From the NCBI GenBank assembly GCA_016866995.1, contig VGKQ01000005.1:1-53092 (forward strand): a stretch of 53,092 bases of DNA, in the 5' to 3' direction. Made by a program: the position numbers and the translations under genes. Below are positions 8,446 through 16,422 of this stretch, piece by piece. This DNA comes from Candidatus Pacearchaeota archaeon (GTDB lineage: Archaea; Nanobdellota; Nanobdellia; Pacearchaeales; GW2011-AR1). How positions within the stretch are numbered: the first letter of the stretch is position 1; each line of letters opens with the position of its first letter. The notes beneath the pieces are model-generated. The model was not told the DNA's origin, did not search any database, and saw only the letters and a list, made by a program, of their open reading frames with translations.

Positions 8446-9594
8446 ATGAAAATAGCATTCGTGACAGAATTTTACAAGCCAGCAATAGGCGGAGTCACAA
8501 AAATGGTTGAAGAAATTGGGACAAGGCTGGCAAAACACGGGCATGAGGTTCATATATTCTGCTCAGACTGGGACAAAGAAAAAAGAATTAAGAAAAAAGA
8601 AGAAATTATTGATGGCATTCATATTCACAGATGCTTTCATATTGCAAGATTTGTGAATTTTATAACTCTCTGGCCCTCCATTTTTTTCCGGCTGTTAAAA
8701 GAAGATTTTGATATTATTCATACTCAGGAAACAGGGCATCCCCACGTATTTCTTGCAGCTCTGGCTGCGAAAATATCAGGAGCAAAACATTTTCATACTA
8801 CCCATTGTCCATGGACATCAAGCTTCCGCTCATTATTTGGCAGGATAATACTTCCTATAGATTATCATGTTTTTATGAGAATATCATATGCTCTTTCTGA
8901 CAAAATTATAGCAATAACTCCCTGGGAGCTTGATTTTATTAAAAAATACGGAGGAAAAAAAGAAAAAATAGAAATAATTCCTAATGGAGTTGATAATCTT
9001 CTCTTCAAAAAATTGAAAAATGATTTCAAAAAAAGAAATAAAATTAATGGAAAAATGGTTTTATATTTTGGCAGATTAAATATTACAAAAGGCCCTGACA
9101 AGTTTGTTCTTGCAGCCCGCGAGATATTGAAGCAAAGAAGAGACATATTTTTTGTAATTCGCGGGCCTGATGAAGGCATGAGAGAAACAGTGAGAAAAAT
9201 GATTGAAAATGAAAAAAATATTCTCTTGCTATCTGAAACTCGCGACAAGGAGGAAGTTGCAAAGACATATCAAGCAGCAGATATATTTGTTCTGCCAAGT
9301 TTTAGGGAGGGGCTTCCATTAACATTATTTGAGGCAATGGCTTGCGGTCTGCCAATAGTTGCATCTCCTGTCAATGGAGTTCCATACGAAATGAACAAAG
9401 AAAATGGATTTTTTGTGAATTATGGAGATATAAAAAAATTGAAAGAAAAAATAATTTTTCTTATTGATAATCCAAAAATTGCAGGAAAATTATCTGAAAA
9501 TAATGTAAAAAAAGCTAAAAATTATACTTGGGATGCGATAGCAAAAAAATATCTAAGATTATACAATGAAACAAGACAAGAAATCAGAGATTGA
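8446..9594 (+). CDS. GT4 family glycosyltransferase
   Basis: A 382-residue GT-B family 4 enzyme. The N-terminal region has the glycine-rich EFYKPAIGGVTKMVEEIG loop. The donor domain has IPNGVD, YFGRLNITKGPDKF and the E-x7-E motif in REGLPLTLFEAMACG. It resembles alpha-mannosyl or PIMT-like transferases in overall motif spacing, but the sugar cannot be assigned. A TATA box 22 bp upstream supports the start. The 3' end overlaps the next gene by 29 nt. Confidence 0.9.
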   Translation: MKIAFVTEFYKPAIGGVTKMVEEIGTRLAKHGHEVHIFCSDWDKEKRIKKKEEIIDGIHIHRCFHIARFVNFITLWPSIFFRLLKEDFDIIHTQETGHPHVFLAALAAKISGAKHFHTTHCPWTSSFRSLFGRIILPIDYHVFMRISYALSDKIIAITPWELDFIKKYGGKKEKIEIIPNGVDNLLFKKLKNDFKKRNKINGKMVLYFGRLNITKGPDKFVLAAREILKQRRDIFFVIRGPDEGMRETVRKMIENEKNILLLSETRDKEEVAKTYQAADIFVLPSFREGLPLTLFEAMACGLPIVASPVNGVPYEMNKENGFFVNYGDIKKLKEKIIFLIDNPKIAGKLSENNVKKAKNYTWDAIAKKYLRLYNETRQEIRD

Positions 9595-10195
9595 ATTAAC
9601 ACAACGCGGCCTGAGTCTAGATGAAGCTGTAAAAATAGAGAAAAATATGGCAAAAAACTTCGAAAATTTTGATCTATACTTCAATCTTTTTCAGGAAAAG
9701 ATTTATCCTAGAAAAAAAGACAAGATTATTGATGTTTGCTGCGGCGGCGGATATTTTACATCTCTTATTCATAAAAAACATAAAAACATTTCCGGCTTTG
9801 ACTTATCTCCATTCTCAATTAAAATAGCAAGAACAGCATTTCCAAAAATAAAATTCTTTGTTTCAGATGCAGAAAAAATAAATCTTCCTTCAAGCTCACA
9901 GGACATAATTTTTGTCTCGAACGCTCTTCATCATTTTCCAGACTTGACAAAAGTATCAAAAGAATTTTCAAGAATTTTAAAGAAAAATGGAAAAGTTTTT
10001 GCAATTGAGCCCAATTTATACAATCCTATAACAATTTTCAGAGAATTTATTGGAAAAATAAAAGGAGAAAAATCAAAAAATGAATATCCTCTTTCATCCA
10101 GCAGAGTAAAAAAAGCATTTTCAAAATACTTTAATGTCAAGATATCTTATTTTAGGCTTTTTACAAAACTTGTAATAGTCATGGAGAAAAAATAG
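9566..10195 (+). CDS. Class I SAM-dependent methyltransferase
   Basis: A 209-residue methyltransferase with motif I IIDVCCGGGYF (about residues 52-62), an acidic motif II at GFDLS and the DIIFVSNALHHFPD motif IV. This is the type 11 family. It overlaps the preceding GT4 gene by 29 nt, so the two are translationally coupled, and it probably methylates the same glycan or a lipid intermediate. Its last 17 bases overlap the 3' end of the convergent queC. Substrate unknown. Confidence 0.85.
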   Translation: MKQDKKSEIELTQRGLSLDEAVKIEKNMAKNFENFDLYFNLFQEKIYPRKKDKIIDVCCGGGYFTSLIHKKHKNISGFDLSPFSIKIARTAFPKIKFFVSDAEKINLPSSSQDIIFVSNALHHFPDLTKVSKEFSRILKKNGKVFAIEPNLYNPITIFREFIGKIKGEKSKNEYPLSSSRVKKAFSKYFNVKISYFRLFTKLVIVMEKK

Positions 10196-10862
10196 CATCA
10201 TCCTTCTCATTACTCCAATAAAATCCCTCTTTTCTGAGCATGCACGCAAGGCATTTCCCGCAGTGAATATTTTTTACATAGCACGAGTGAGTATTTTTAA
10301 AATTAACTCCAAGCTTTTTCCCAAGCAAAATAATGTCTTCCTTGTCCATACTTATCAATGGAGCAATAATTTTTCCCTTGAAATTTCCCAATTTTCCAAG
10401 CTTGTTCATTTCAAAAACAAATTCCTTTGTTGTGTCAGGATAGCTTTCTCTTCCCTCATTCTTAAACCCGAGAAAAATATCATAAATTTTTTTTTCTTTG
10501 ATAAACATTGACTCGGCAAGGGCAAGTGCATACACAATAAAAACAGTGTTCCTGCATGGCACATAATACTTCGTGCTTTCTTTTCTTGTATCTTTTAGCT
10601 CTTTCCTTCCAATTTTCTTGATTTTTCCGGGCTTATTTATCAAAGAACCTGAGATTTTTCCCAGCCATTTTAAATTAATTTCAAAAAATTCTGCCCCAAC
10701 CTTTCTTGCTGTTTTTCTTGAGCATTCTCTTTCTCTTTTCACTGATTTTTGATTATAATTAAAAAATAAAATTATAATTTTCCTGTATTTTTTCTTTTTA
10801 ACATAGTAAGCAGTTGTTACAGAATCTATTCCGCCAGAGCACAAAACAATTGCATTTTTCAT
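10179..10862 (-). CDS. queC: 7-cyano-7-deazaguanine synthase QueC
   Basis: Makes preQ0 from 7-carboxy-7-deazaguanine, ammonia and ATP. In archaea preQ0 feeds archaeosine in tRNA. The PP-loop SGGIDS is at residues 9-14. The C-terminal zinc site is present as HSCYVKNIHCGKCLAC. Length (227) is normal. It stands alone on the minus strand inside a + strand glycan island, and no other preQ0 gene is in the window. Its promoter is shared with the divergent gene at 10913. Confidence 0.93.
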   Translation of the reverse strand: MKNAIVLCSGGIDSVTTAYYVKKKKYRKIIILFFNYNQKSVKRERECSRKTARKVGAEFFEINLKWLGKISGSLINKPGKIKKIGRKELKDTRKESTKYYVPCRNTVFIVYALALAESMFIKEKKIYDIFLGFKNEGRESYPDTTKEFVFEMNKLGKLGNFKGKIIAPLISMDKEDIILLGKKLGVNFKNTHSCYVKNIHCGKCLACMLRKEGFYWSNEKDDAIFSP

Positions 10863-10882
10863 ATATATTCTATTTTCACAAT

Positions 10883-10894
10883 GTTTATAAGTTT
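10883..10894. promoter_or_regulatory. Shared near-palindromic TATA box, divergent promoter
   Basis: The sequence gtttataagttt is nearly palindromic and is centred about 26 bp from the queC start (10862, minus) and about 25 bp from the start at 10913 (plus). One TBP site could therefore serve both directions of a 50-bp divergent region. Confidence 0.5.
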
Positions 10895-10912
10895 ATTTTT
10901 TCTAGTCAAGGC

Positions 10913-11107
10913 ATGAAGAAAAAAGCCAGCGAGTTAAGAAAAGGAGACAAAATTATTATAGGAAGCGAGATTCTTGTGATAGAAACAATAGAAGTGTCTG
11001 GAATAGGCAAACAAGGAGTTCAGAAATGCAGGATAGAAGCAAAAAAGCCAGATGGGGAAAAAATAGTTCTTGTACGTCCTTCTGATTATCCATTAGAAAT
11101 AAAATAA
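10913..11107 (+). CDS. Small eIF5A/EF-P N-domain-like protein
   Basis: A 64-residue protein beginning at the ATG at 10913, 25 bp after a TATA box. The segment KASELRKGDKIII with a GSEILVIETIEVS strand and a GIGKQGVQK turn looks like the SH3-like N-terminal domain of eIF5A/EF-P, where a GKHG loop carries the hypusine lysine. The C-terminal OB domain of aIF5A (normally about 130 residues in total) is missing. This may be a stand-alone domain family rather than the true initiation factor. The similarity is by eye only. Confidence 0.55.
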   Translation: MKKKASELRKGDKIIIGSEILVIETIEVSGIGKQGVQKCRIEAKKPDGEKIVLVRPSDYPLEIK

Positions 11108-11124
11108 TAAAATAATAAAATAAT
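11101..11124. repeat. 8-bp tandem repeat
   Basis: Three copies of aaaataat in a row, overlapping the stop codon of the small protein gene and ending 9 bp before the GTG start of the next gene. It may be simple-sequence slippage. Confidence 0.8.
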
Positions 11125-11133
11125 AAAATAAAA

Positions 11134-12033
11134 GTGATAGATATAATAATAACATCATATAACGAGCCCAAGTCAACTTTAAGAGCAGTAAATGCTTTTC
11201 TGAAGCAGAAAATTAAAAATTTTAGGATAACTGTTGTTGACCCTTTTCCAGAGGTTGAAAAATTTCTAAAAAAGAATATTAAAAGCAAAAATTTTATCTT
11301 TTTTCTAGACCCTGGAGAAGGAAAAAGCTATGCCCTCAATCTCCTATTTCAGGAATACTCTTCTGAAAATAAAGATGATATTTTTATCATGACAGACGGG
11401 GATGTTTATGTTTCTGACAATTCTGTTTCTGAAATCCTTAAAGCTTTTAAAGACAAGGAAATCGGATGTGTGACAGGAAAGCCGGTTTCTATCGACTCTA
11501 GAAATTCAAAGTATGGATTATGGGCGCAGACTGCTTTTGCAGGGATAGACAAGACGCGAAAAAGATTATCAAGAGAAAAAAAGTTTTTTGAATGTTCAGG
11601 ATACTTGTTTGCAATTCGCAAATCAGTAATTTTAGATTTTCCTCTCGAGACATCAGAAGACAGCATTATTCCTTTTTTATTCTGGAAAAAAGGATATAAA
11701 ATTTTCTATGCAGAAAAAGCAGAAGTTTATGTTAAAAATCCTGACAATTGGGGAGACTGGCTTGCTCAAAAAGTAAGAAATATCAAGGCTCACGAAAATC
11801 TTAATAAAATTGCCCCTGACATGCCCAGAACAAAATCATTTTGGAATGAAATTAAGGAAGGTGCTTTTTTTGCAATAAAGCAGCCAAGAAATTTCCGTGA
11901 GTTTATATGGACTCTTGAGCTATACTTTGCAAGATTATATCTTTATATGAAGGCTTTTCGAGAGTTGAGAAACAAGAAATATGCAGACGGGTGGAGAGAA
12001 ACCAAAATTGAGTCAACTAAGACTCTTGACTAG
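11134..12033 (+). CDS. GT2 family glycosyltransferase
   Basis: A 299-residue GT-A enzyme. It opens with IIITSYNEPKSTLRAV and carries the metal site as TDGDVYV near residue 88. The start is a GTG, the first codon of the conserved beta strand, with no ATG further up. The C-terminal third has aromatic, positively charged stretches but no clear membrane segment. Position at the end of the first glycan island suggests a role in the same surface glycan. Donor unknown. Confidence 0.8.
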   Translation: MIDIIITSYNEPKSTLRAVNAFLKQKIKNFRITVVDPFPEVEKFLKKNIKSKNFIFFLDPGEGKSYALNLLFQEYSSENKDDIFIMTDGDVYVSDNSVSEILKAFKDKEIGCVTGKPVSIDSRNSKYGLWAQTAFAGIDKTRKRLSREKKFFECSGYLFAIRKSVILDFPLETSEDSIIPFLFWKKGYKIFYAEKAEVYVKNPDNWGDWLAQKVRNIKAHENLNKIAPDMPRTKSFWNEIKEGAFFAIKQPRNFREFIWTLELYFARLYLYMKAFRELRNKKYADGWRETKIESTKTLD

Positions 12034-12060
12034 CTTATCTTTTAGCAATTTTTCAAAACT

Positions 12061-12795
12061 TTACTTTATTGATAATGTGGACCATAAAACTCTGAAATAG
12101 TTTTTATAACTCTCTGCTAGGTTCTTATCAATTATTCTTATTGCAAAAGGAAACTCTTTATACCAAAAAATTATAACAATTCTGTCTCCATAAATCCAAT
12201 TTGATGCAGGGGATTCGTAAGTTGCAGGCATATATCTCACACGAGTATATCTCATTCTTGAAAATTGTTCTCCTCTTTTTATGCCCTCTTCTGTTCTTAC
12301 ACACATAACATTTAATTTTATCCTCATTTTCTGCCTTTCTTTCTCAAAAGAATGTACTTTAAATCCTAATATTTCTGGCCCTTTTCCAGGAACATTAAAG
12401 GCAAACCATTCTTTTTTCTGTCTTAAGACATCATTTAATATAGTCTTTATCCCTTCTCTCCCCTCTAAAATCTCTACTACAGGCTTCTTCTCTTTGGGTT
12501 TATGGAGTTTTATGAGTTCTGGAAGAATAGATGAAAAATTTTTCTCCTTTTCCTTGAGTATGGAAAGAATTTTTATTGGTTCTATTGCTCTGTAATATCT
12601 TAGATTATTCTTCAAAATATAAGAAACCATTCCCTTTTTTTCAAGATCAGACATTATTGTATACAATAAACTACGATTAATGCCTGTTTTTTTAGCAATC
12701 TCTGAAACAAGAGAATCCCCCATTTCCAACAAGGCAAGATATACTTTTGTTTCTTTTTCATTTAATCCAATTTCTTTTAATTTTTCAATTTCCAT
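12061..12795 (-). CDS. TrmB family transcriptional regulator
   Basis: A sugar-responsive type archaeal regulator of 244 residues. The N-terminal winged helix has GLNEKETKVYLALLEMG and KTGINRSLLYTIMSDLEKKG. The C-terminal part (EILEGREGIKTILNDVL) matches the PLD-like domain of short TrmB proteins. I chose the ATG at 12795, because the upstream TTG gives only five extra codons and a TATA box lies 25 bp before this ATG. It is divergent from the radical SAM gene at 12920, and an inverted repeat (12827-12849) between them is a likely operator. Confidence 0.85.
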   Translation of the reverse strand: MEIEKLKEIGLNEKETKVYLALLEMGDSLVSEIAKKTGINRSLLYTIMSDLEKKGMVSYILKNNLRYYRAIEPIKILSILKEKEKNFSSILPELIKLHKPKEKKPVVEILEGREGIKTILNDVLRQKKEWFAFNVPGKGPEILGFKVHSFEKERQKMRIKLNVMCVRTEEGIKRGEQFSRMRYTRVRYMPATYESPASNWIYGDRIVIIFWYKEFPFAIRIIDKNLAESYKNYFRVLWSTLSIK

Positions 12796-12814
12796 AACAA
12801 TTACAGACAATTCA

Positions 12815-12825
12815 TGTTTTTAAAT
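12815..12825 (-). promoter_or_regulatory. TATA box for the TrmB gene
   Basis: On the minus strand this reads catttaaaaac, centred 25 bp upstream of the ATG at 12795. Confidence 0.5.
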
Positions 12826-12826
12826 G

Positions 12827-12849
12827 TTGTTGTTAATTATAAACAACAA
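12827..12849. promoter_or_regulatory. Inverted repeat, candidate TrmB operator
   Basis: An 8-bp perfect inverted repeat (ttgttgtt at 12827-12834, aacaacaa at 12842-12849) with a 7-bp AT-rich spacer lies between the divergent regulator and radical SAM genes. TrmB-type regulators bind such palindromes next to TATA boxes. It is adjacent to the TATA box of the regulator gene and could give autoregulation. Confidence 0.5.
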
Positions 12850-12895
12850 AGATTTATAGAGCAACTATGTATGGATAATGTAGGGGTGATAGCAC

Positions 12896-12915
12896 CTCAG
12901 AAGTTTAATTCTGAG
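12896..12915 (+). promoter_or_regulatory. Hairpin in the leader of the radical SAM gene
   Basis: A 7-bp stem (12896-12902 with 12909-12915, 6-nt loop) ends 4 nt before the ATG at 12920. It is preceded by ggggtgat at 12883-12890, which resembles an anti-16S sequence but is 29 nt from the start. An open frame of 15 codons (12871-12918) runs through it. It may control translation. Confidence 0.35.
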
Positions 12916-12919
12916 TAAA

Positions 12920-14425
12920 TTGAAAATGAACAAAACAAAATTATTGTTAGTATATCCGGAAGTAGAATGTAGTGTGACTAGTGCACATACATATTCTTTG
13001 CCACTCGGATTAGGCGCAATAGCAACATATTGTAAGGAAAAATTCGGAGATTCATTAGATATAAAAATTTTAGATGGGTCCCTTTTAAATCATGAAGAAC
13101 AATTAAGAGAAACAAAAAGATTTTGCCCCAATATTACAGGAGTTAATCCTACAATAGCTAGTCAAAGAAAAGCATACGAGATTGCTAGGTTAGCAAAAGA
13201 TCTGGGTTCTTTTGTTGTTTTTGGCGGAGTTCATTCTAGTGCTACCTGGGATAATGGCAAGGAAGGAATGTGGATAAATATGCTTACAAACAGAGATTTT
13301 ATTGATGGGGTTGTTCTTCATGAAGGAGAAATTCCAATGTTTGTTATTATAAACAGACTAAGAGAAAGAGGTGTTTTGGAAGATACTTGTTTTGAAGGAA
13401 TTCCTAATTTTGCCTTCAAAGATAATGGCGGAAAAATTCATAAGCCTTCTTTAATACATGTACCTCATTTAAATAATTTACCAGATATAGACTACTCTTT
13501 ATTTGACTTAAAAAGATTCTTTGAACAAACAGAAAGCAGAGGATTTGGGAAAGCAGTCACTTATTATGCTGGAAAAGGATGTGCAAAAAGGGGCGGAAGA
13601 GATTTAAAGAGATTTTATACTTTTGATGAATATAATGCTCTTGTTGCAAGTATGGATATTTGTACTTTCTGCGGAAGAAATGAATTAGGATTCAGGAATA
13701 TGGAAGAAGATAGAGAGGCGAAAGTTTTAAGAGAGCTTCATGATAGATACGGCGCGAGGGGATTCTTTAATGTTCAAGACACTATAAATTTAGGGCATAC
13801 TTTTCCTCTCGGACTAAATGATTCTTGGTTTAGATTATTCATAGGAACAGAAAGCATAACTCCTGAGAATATAGCAAGATTAAAGCAGAGATATGGTCCA
13901 AATCTTATTTTCCAGGCAGGTGTTGAATCTGCAACTCCAGAGATGAGAAATGTTTTTGGAAAGACAGAAATAGATGCAGGAAGTCTAACACAAAGAGTAG
14001 AATTAATGAGGGATGAAGGAGTACAACTTCATGCAAGTTTTATTTTAGGAGGAAGAGGAGAAACCAAAGATTCTATGAGAAGAACAACAGAATCTGCAAG
14101 AAGATTAGCGGAGTACAATAATGTTACTTGGATTTTAATAAGCCCACAACTCATACTGCCTGGTTCTCCTGACTATAAAGCATTCTTGCAAATGCCTAAA
14201 ATGTATAGAAGATATGCCAAAGAAGATCTCATTGATATTCCTCGTATAAATCAAGATTTTTTGGGGCAGTTTAGTCCATCTCTAAGAAGAGGAGATGTTT
14301 TAGAAGAAATAAGACAAACCTTCGAGGATATTGGAACTGAAAGGAAAGATGTAATTCTAGATGTTAAAGGAGTTGTAGGAGATGAAGAGAGTTATATTAA
14401 ACCAAATAGACCCTATGCTAGTTAA
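12920..14425 (+). CDS. B12-binding radical SAM protein with expanded CX26CX2C motif
   Basis: A 501-residue protein. Residues about 1-160 look like a cobalamin-binding domain (PLGLGAIATYC, FVVFGGVHSS, VVLHEGE). The radical SAM cluster motif is split: C221 in GKGCAKRGG, then 26 residues, then C248 and C251 in ICTFCGRN. The core continues with FQAGVESATPEM and SFILGGRGETKDS, as in normal B12 radical SAM enzymes. Substrate unknown. It is divergent from a TrmB regulator and followed 3 nt later by an AbrB-like gene. Codon use (AAA, TTA, GAA) differs from the GT4 genes. Confidence 0.8.
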   Translation: MKMNKTKLLLVYPEVECSVTSAHTYSLPLGLGAIATYCKEKFGDSLDIKILDGSLLNHEEQLRETKRFCPNITGVNPTIASQRKAYEIARLAKDLGSFVVFGGVHSSATWDNGKEGMWINMLTNRDFIDGVVLHEGEIPMFVIINRLRERGVLEDTCFEGIPNFAFKDNGGKIHKPSLIHVPHLNNLPDIDYSLFDLKRFFEQTESRGFGKAVTYYAGKGCAKRGGRDLKRFYTFDEYNALVASMDICTFCGRNELGFRNMEEDREAKVLRELHDRYGARGFFNVQDTINLGHTFPLGLNDSWFRLFIGTESITPENIARLKQRYGPNLIFQAGVESATPEMRNVFGKTEIDAGSLTQRVELMRDEGVQLHASFILGGRGETKDSMRRTTESARRLAEYNNVTWILISPQLILPGSPDYKAFLQMPKMYRRYAKEDLIDIPRINQDFLGQFSPSLRRGDVLEEIRQTFEDIGTERKDVILDVKGVVGDEESYIKPNRPYAS

Positions 14426-14428
14426 AAA

Positions 14429-14575
14429 ATGAACAACAATAAATTCACAATAACCAAGAAAATTGCAAAACATGGCAGACAAGCTGTAATCATAGTCCCA
14501 ACCATGCTACAGGACAAGCTTTCCCCTGGAAAGCTTGCAGAGATAACAATAGAAGTCTTACAAACTCTTGACTAA
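14429..14575 (+). CDS. AbrB-like small DNA-binding protein
   Basis: A 48-residue frame starting 3 nt after the radical SAM stop. It reads like a swapped-hairpin AbrB/SpoVT domain: FTITKKIAKHGRQAVIIVP, then a LSPGKLAEITIEVL strand. In such proteins a KIxKHGxxxxIIIP beta hairpin and a GDxVEVxI strand form the dimer. Here the usual Asp-Leu-Val is replaced by Leu-Ala-Glu. It could be an antitoxin or a local regulator. The last 18 bases overlap the convergent gene at 14558. Confidence 0.6.
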   Translation: MNNNKFTITKKIAKHGRQAVIIVPTMLQDKLSPGKLAEITIEVLQTLD

Positions 14576-14980
14576 TTTTTTAATCTCGCTCTCAAGTTCA
14601 TTCAAGCTTGTTGTTATTTTTGTTGTTCCTGCAATAATTGCAGAAATTTCTTCTATGCTTTCTTCTGGCTTTCTGTCTGTTTTTATTGCTATAACCGGGA
14701 TTTTTTTTGAGTAAGCATATCCCATCTCCCATGCTGTTCCTGCCCCAACATTAAACCCATTCAGACTTGCAATTAAAAATTTGCAGTTTTTGAATCCTTT
14801 CAAGTCTCCTCTTGCAATTCTCTTAATATCTTTCATACTTTTCCATAAACCACAATCACGATGAGGCAGGAAAGTTTCTAATCCAAGTTTCTTGCATAAT
14901 TCATCAATTTTCTCAAGAAAATTCCTTTCTTCCTGAGTGCATAATGGCCCTGCAATATATACTCTGAATTTGTTATTCAT
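14558..14980 (-). CDS. Nucleoside 2-deoxyribosyltransferase-like protein
   Basis: A 140-residue protein with the family signature YIAGPL near the N terminus, a buried RGDLKGFKNCKFLIASL segment and GAGTAWEMGYAY, which holds the catalytic Glu in the usual G-T-x-x-E-x-G pattern. These enzymes transfer deoxyribose between bases or hydrolyse (d)NMP N-glycosidic bonds. The Asp of the usual DG motif is replaced by NGFN, so nucleoside specificity may differ. Convergent with the AbrB-like gene. Confidence 0.8.
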   Translation of the reverse strand: MNNKFRVYIAGPLCTQEERNFLEKIDELCKKLGLETFLPHRDCGLWKSMKDIKRIARGDLKGFKNCKFLIASLNGFNVGAGTAWEMGYAYSKKIPVIAIKTDRKPEESIEEISAIIAGTTKITTSLNELESEIKKLVKSL

Positions 14981-14983
14981 AAG

Positions 14984-14993
14984 CTTTATAATT
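14984..14993 (+). promoter_or_regulatory. TATA box for the GT9 gene at 15014
   Basis: The sequence ctttataatt is centred about 26 bp before the ATG at 15014, in the 33-bp divergent gap with the deoxyribosyltransferase gene. Confidence 0.5.
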
Positions 14994-15013
14994 TAACATA
15001 GTTAATAAGTTTT

Positions 15014-16018
15014 ATGAAAATATTAATCATAAAATTAGGAGCAAAGGGCGATGTTGTTCGGACTCTCTGCATTCTTCCTGCCTTAAAGGAAAAATATCCT
15101 GATTCAGATATTTCTTGGATTACAAAAGAAAATACAGCTGGTTTTCTTCAAGATAATCCATACATCAAAAAAATTTTAACTCCAAATGAAGAAATAAACC
15201 AAAAACCTCTGGTTTTTGATATTTTAATTAATTTTGATATAGATGAAGAAGCCTGCCAGATGGCTGAAAAAATATCAGCAGAAAAAAAACTCGGCTTTTA
15301 TATGAAAGATAATTTTCCTGCTGCTTTTAATCTTGGCGCAGAATATTATCTTAACACTTTATTTGATGATGAGCTTAAAAAATCAAACAAAAAAACATAT
15401 CAGGAAATGATGTTTCAAGCTGCCGAACTGGAATGGAAAAAACAAAAATCAGAAATTTTCTTAAATAAAAAAGACAAAAAATACGCACAGGATTTTCTCA
15501 GGAATAATATGATAAAAGGAAAGATTATTGGAATTCATTTAGGAGCAAGCCCAAGATGGCCGTCAAAAGCATGGCATCCTTCTCAAGTTAAGGAATTTAT
15601 TATCAAATCAAGAAAAAAGGAGTATAATATACTGCTTTTCGGAGGCCCTGATGAAATAAACAGATACAGCAAATTTGCAGAAGAGCTTGGAAATGAAGGA
15701 ATAAAAATTTTTCTTAATAATCCTCAAAACTCAAACAAGGAATTCTCGTCTCTTGTAAATATATGTGATATGATGATATGTTCAGACTCCCTTGCTCTTC
15801 ATGTTGCTCTTGCTTTGAACAAGCCAGTTATAGGACTATTTTTCTGCACATCTCCTGATGAAATTGAAGATTATAATTTGCTGAAAAAATTAGTCTCTCC
15901 TATGCTTAAAGAATTTTTTCCTGAAAAATCAGACTTATATGATGAAAATCTTGTGAAAAGCATTTCTGCCTCCCAAGTATTCAATGAGGCAGAGAAGATA
16001 CTAAATAAAAATAAATAA
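15014..16018 (+). CDS. GT9 heptosyltransferase-like protein
   Basis: A 334-residue GT-B enzyme of family 9. It opens with KILIIKLGAKGDVVRTL, the glycine-rich acceptor loop, and carries IGIHLGASPRWPSKAWHPS and the nucleotide-sugar region ICSDSLALHVALALNKPVIGLF. Bacterial relatives add ADP-heptose to lipopolysaccharide core. Two genes downstream is an RfaE2-type nucleotidyltransferase, which makes the ADP-heptose donor, so a heptose or similar sugar in an archaeal surface glycan is plausible. The stop is 1 nt before the Nudix ATG. Confidence 0.85.
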   Translation: MKILIIKLGAKGDVVRTLCILPALKEKYPDSDISWITKENTAGFLQDNPYIKKILTPNEEINQKPLVFDILINFDIDEEACQMAEKISAEKKLGFYMKDNFPAAFNLGAEYYLNTLFDDELKKSNKKTYQEMMFQAAELEWKKQKSEIFLNKKDKKYAQDFLRNNMIKGKIIGIHLGASPRWPSKAWHPSQVKEFIIKSRKKEYNILLFGGPDEINRYSKFAEELGNEGIKIFLNNPQNSNKEFSSLVNICDMMICSDSLALHVALALNKPVIGLFFCTSPDEIEDYNLLKKLVSPMLKEFFPEKSDLYDENLVKSISASQVFNEAEKILNKNK

Positions 16019-16019
16019 T

Positions 16020-16421
16020 ATGGAAAAAGTTGTTAACGGAATAATACTTGACAAGAATAAATTTCTTATAATTAAAAGAAAATCAGGATTGCATGCAGGA
16101 AAATGGGCATTTCCAGGAGGAATTTTGGAGAAAGGGGAAAGCGAGGAAGAAGCATTAATCCGCGAGATTAAAGAAGAAGTTAATCTTGATGTAAGAAAAA
16201 TAAAAGAAAAAATAGGCAAATATAATTACAAAAGAGGCAACAAGTTGGTAAAAGGAAATTCATATCTTGTTTTTGTTGATAATTTTAATGTAAAAATAAA
16301 TTCTGAAATTTCTGATTTCGAGTGGGTTTCAATAGAAGAGCTTGAAAAATTTGAGCTTGCTCCTGGAATTGAAGAAGAAGCCATGAAGGCTTTATATGAT
16401 AAAAAAATAAATAAGATATAA
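16020..16421 (+). CDS. Nudix hydrolase
   Basis: A 133-residue Nudix protein. The box runs from G34 (GGILEKGESEEEALIREI) to the KEEVNL end, with R48, E49, E52 and E53 in place and only the final Gly replaced by Asn, so it should be active. Substrates are nucleoside diphosphates linked to another group. Between the GT9 and RfaE2-like genes, at 1-nt gaps on both sides, it may control nucleotide-sugar levels. Substrate unknown. Confidence 0.88.
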   Translation: MEKVVNGIILDKNKFLIIKRKSGLHAGKWAFPGGILEKGESEEEALIREIKEEVNLDVRKIKEKIGKYNYKRGNKLVKGNSYLVFVDNFNVKINSEISDFEWVSIEELEKFELAPGIEEEAMKALYDKKINKI

Positions 16422-16422
16422 A

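Noticed and set aside
12883-12890. ggggtgat as the Shine-Dalgarno site of the radical SAM gene
   Set aside because: It is 29 nt before the ATG, too far for normal initiation, so it is only mentioned in the leader entry.
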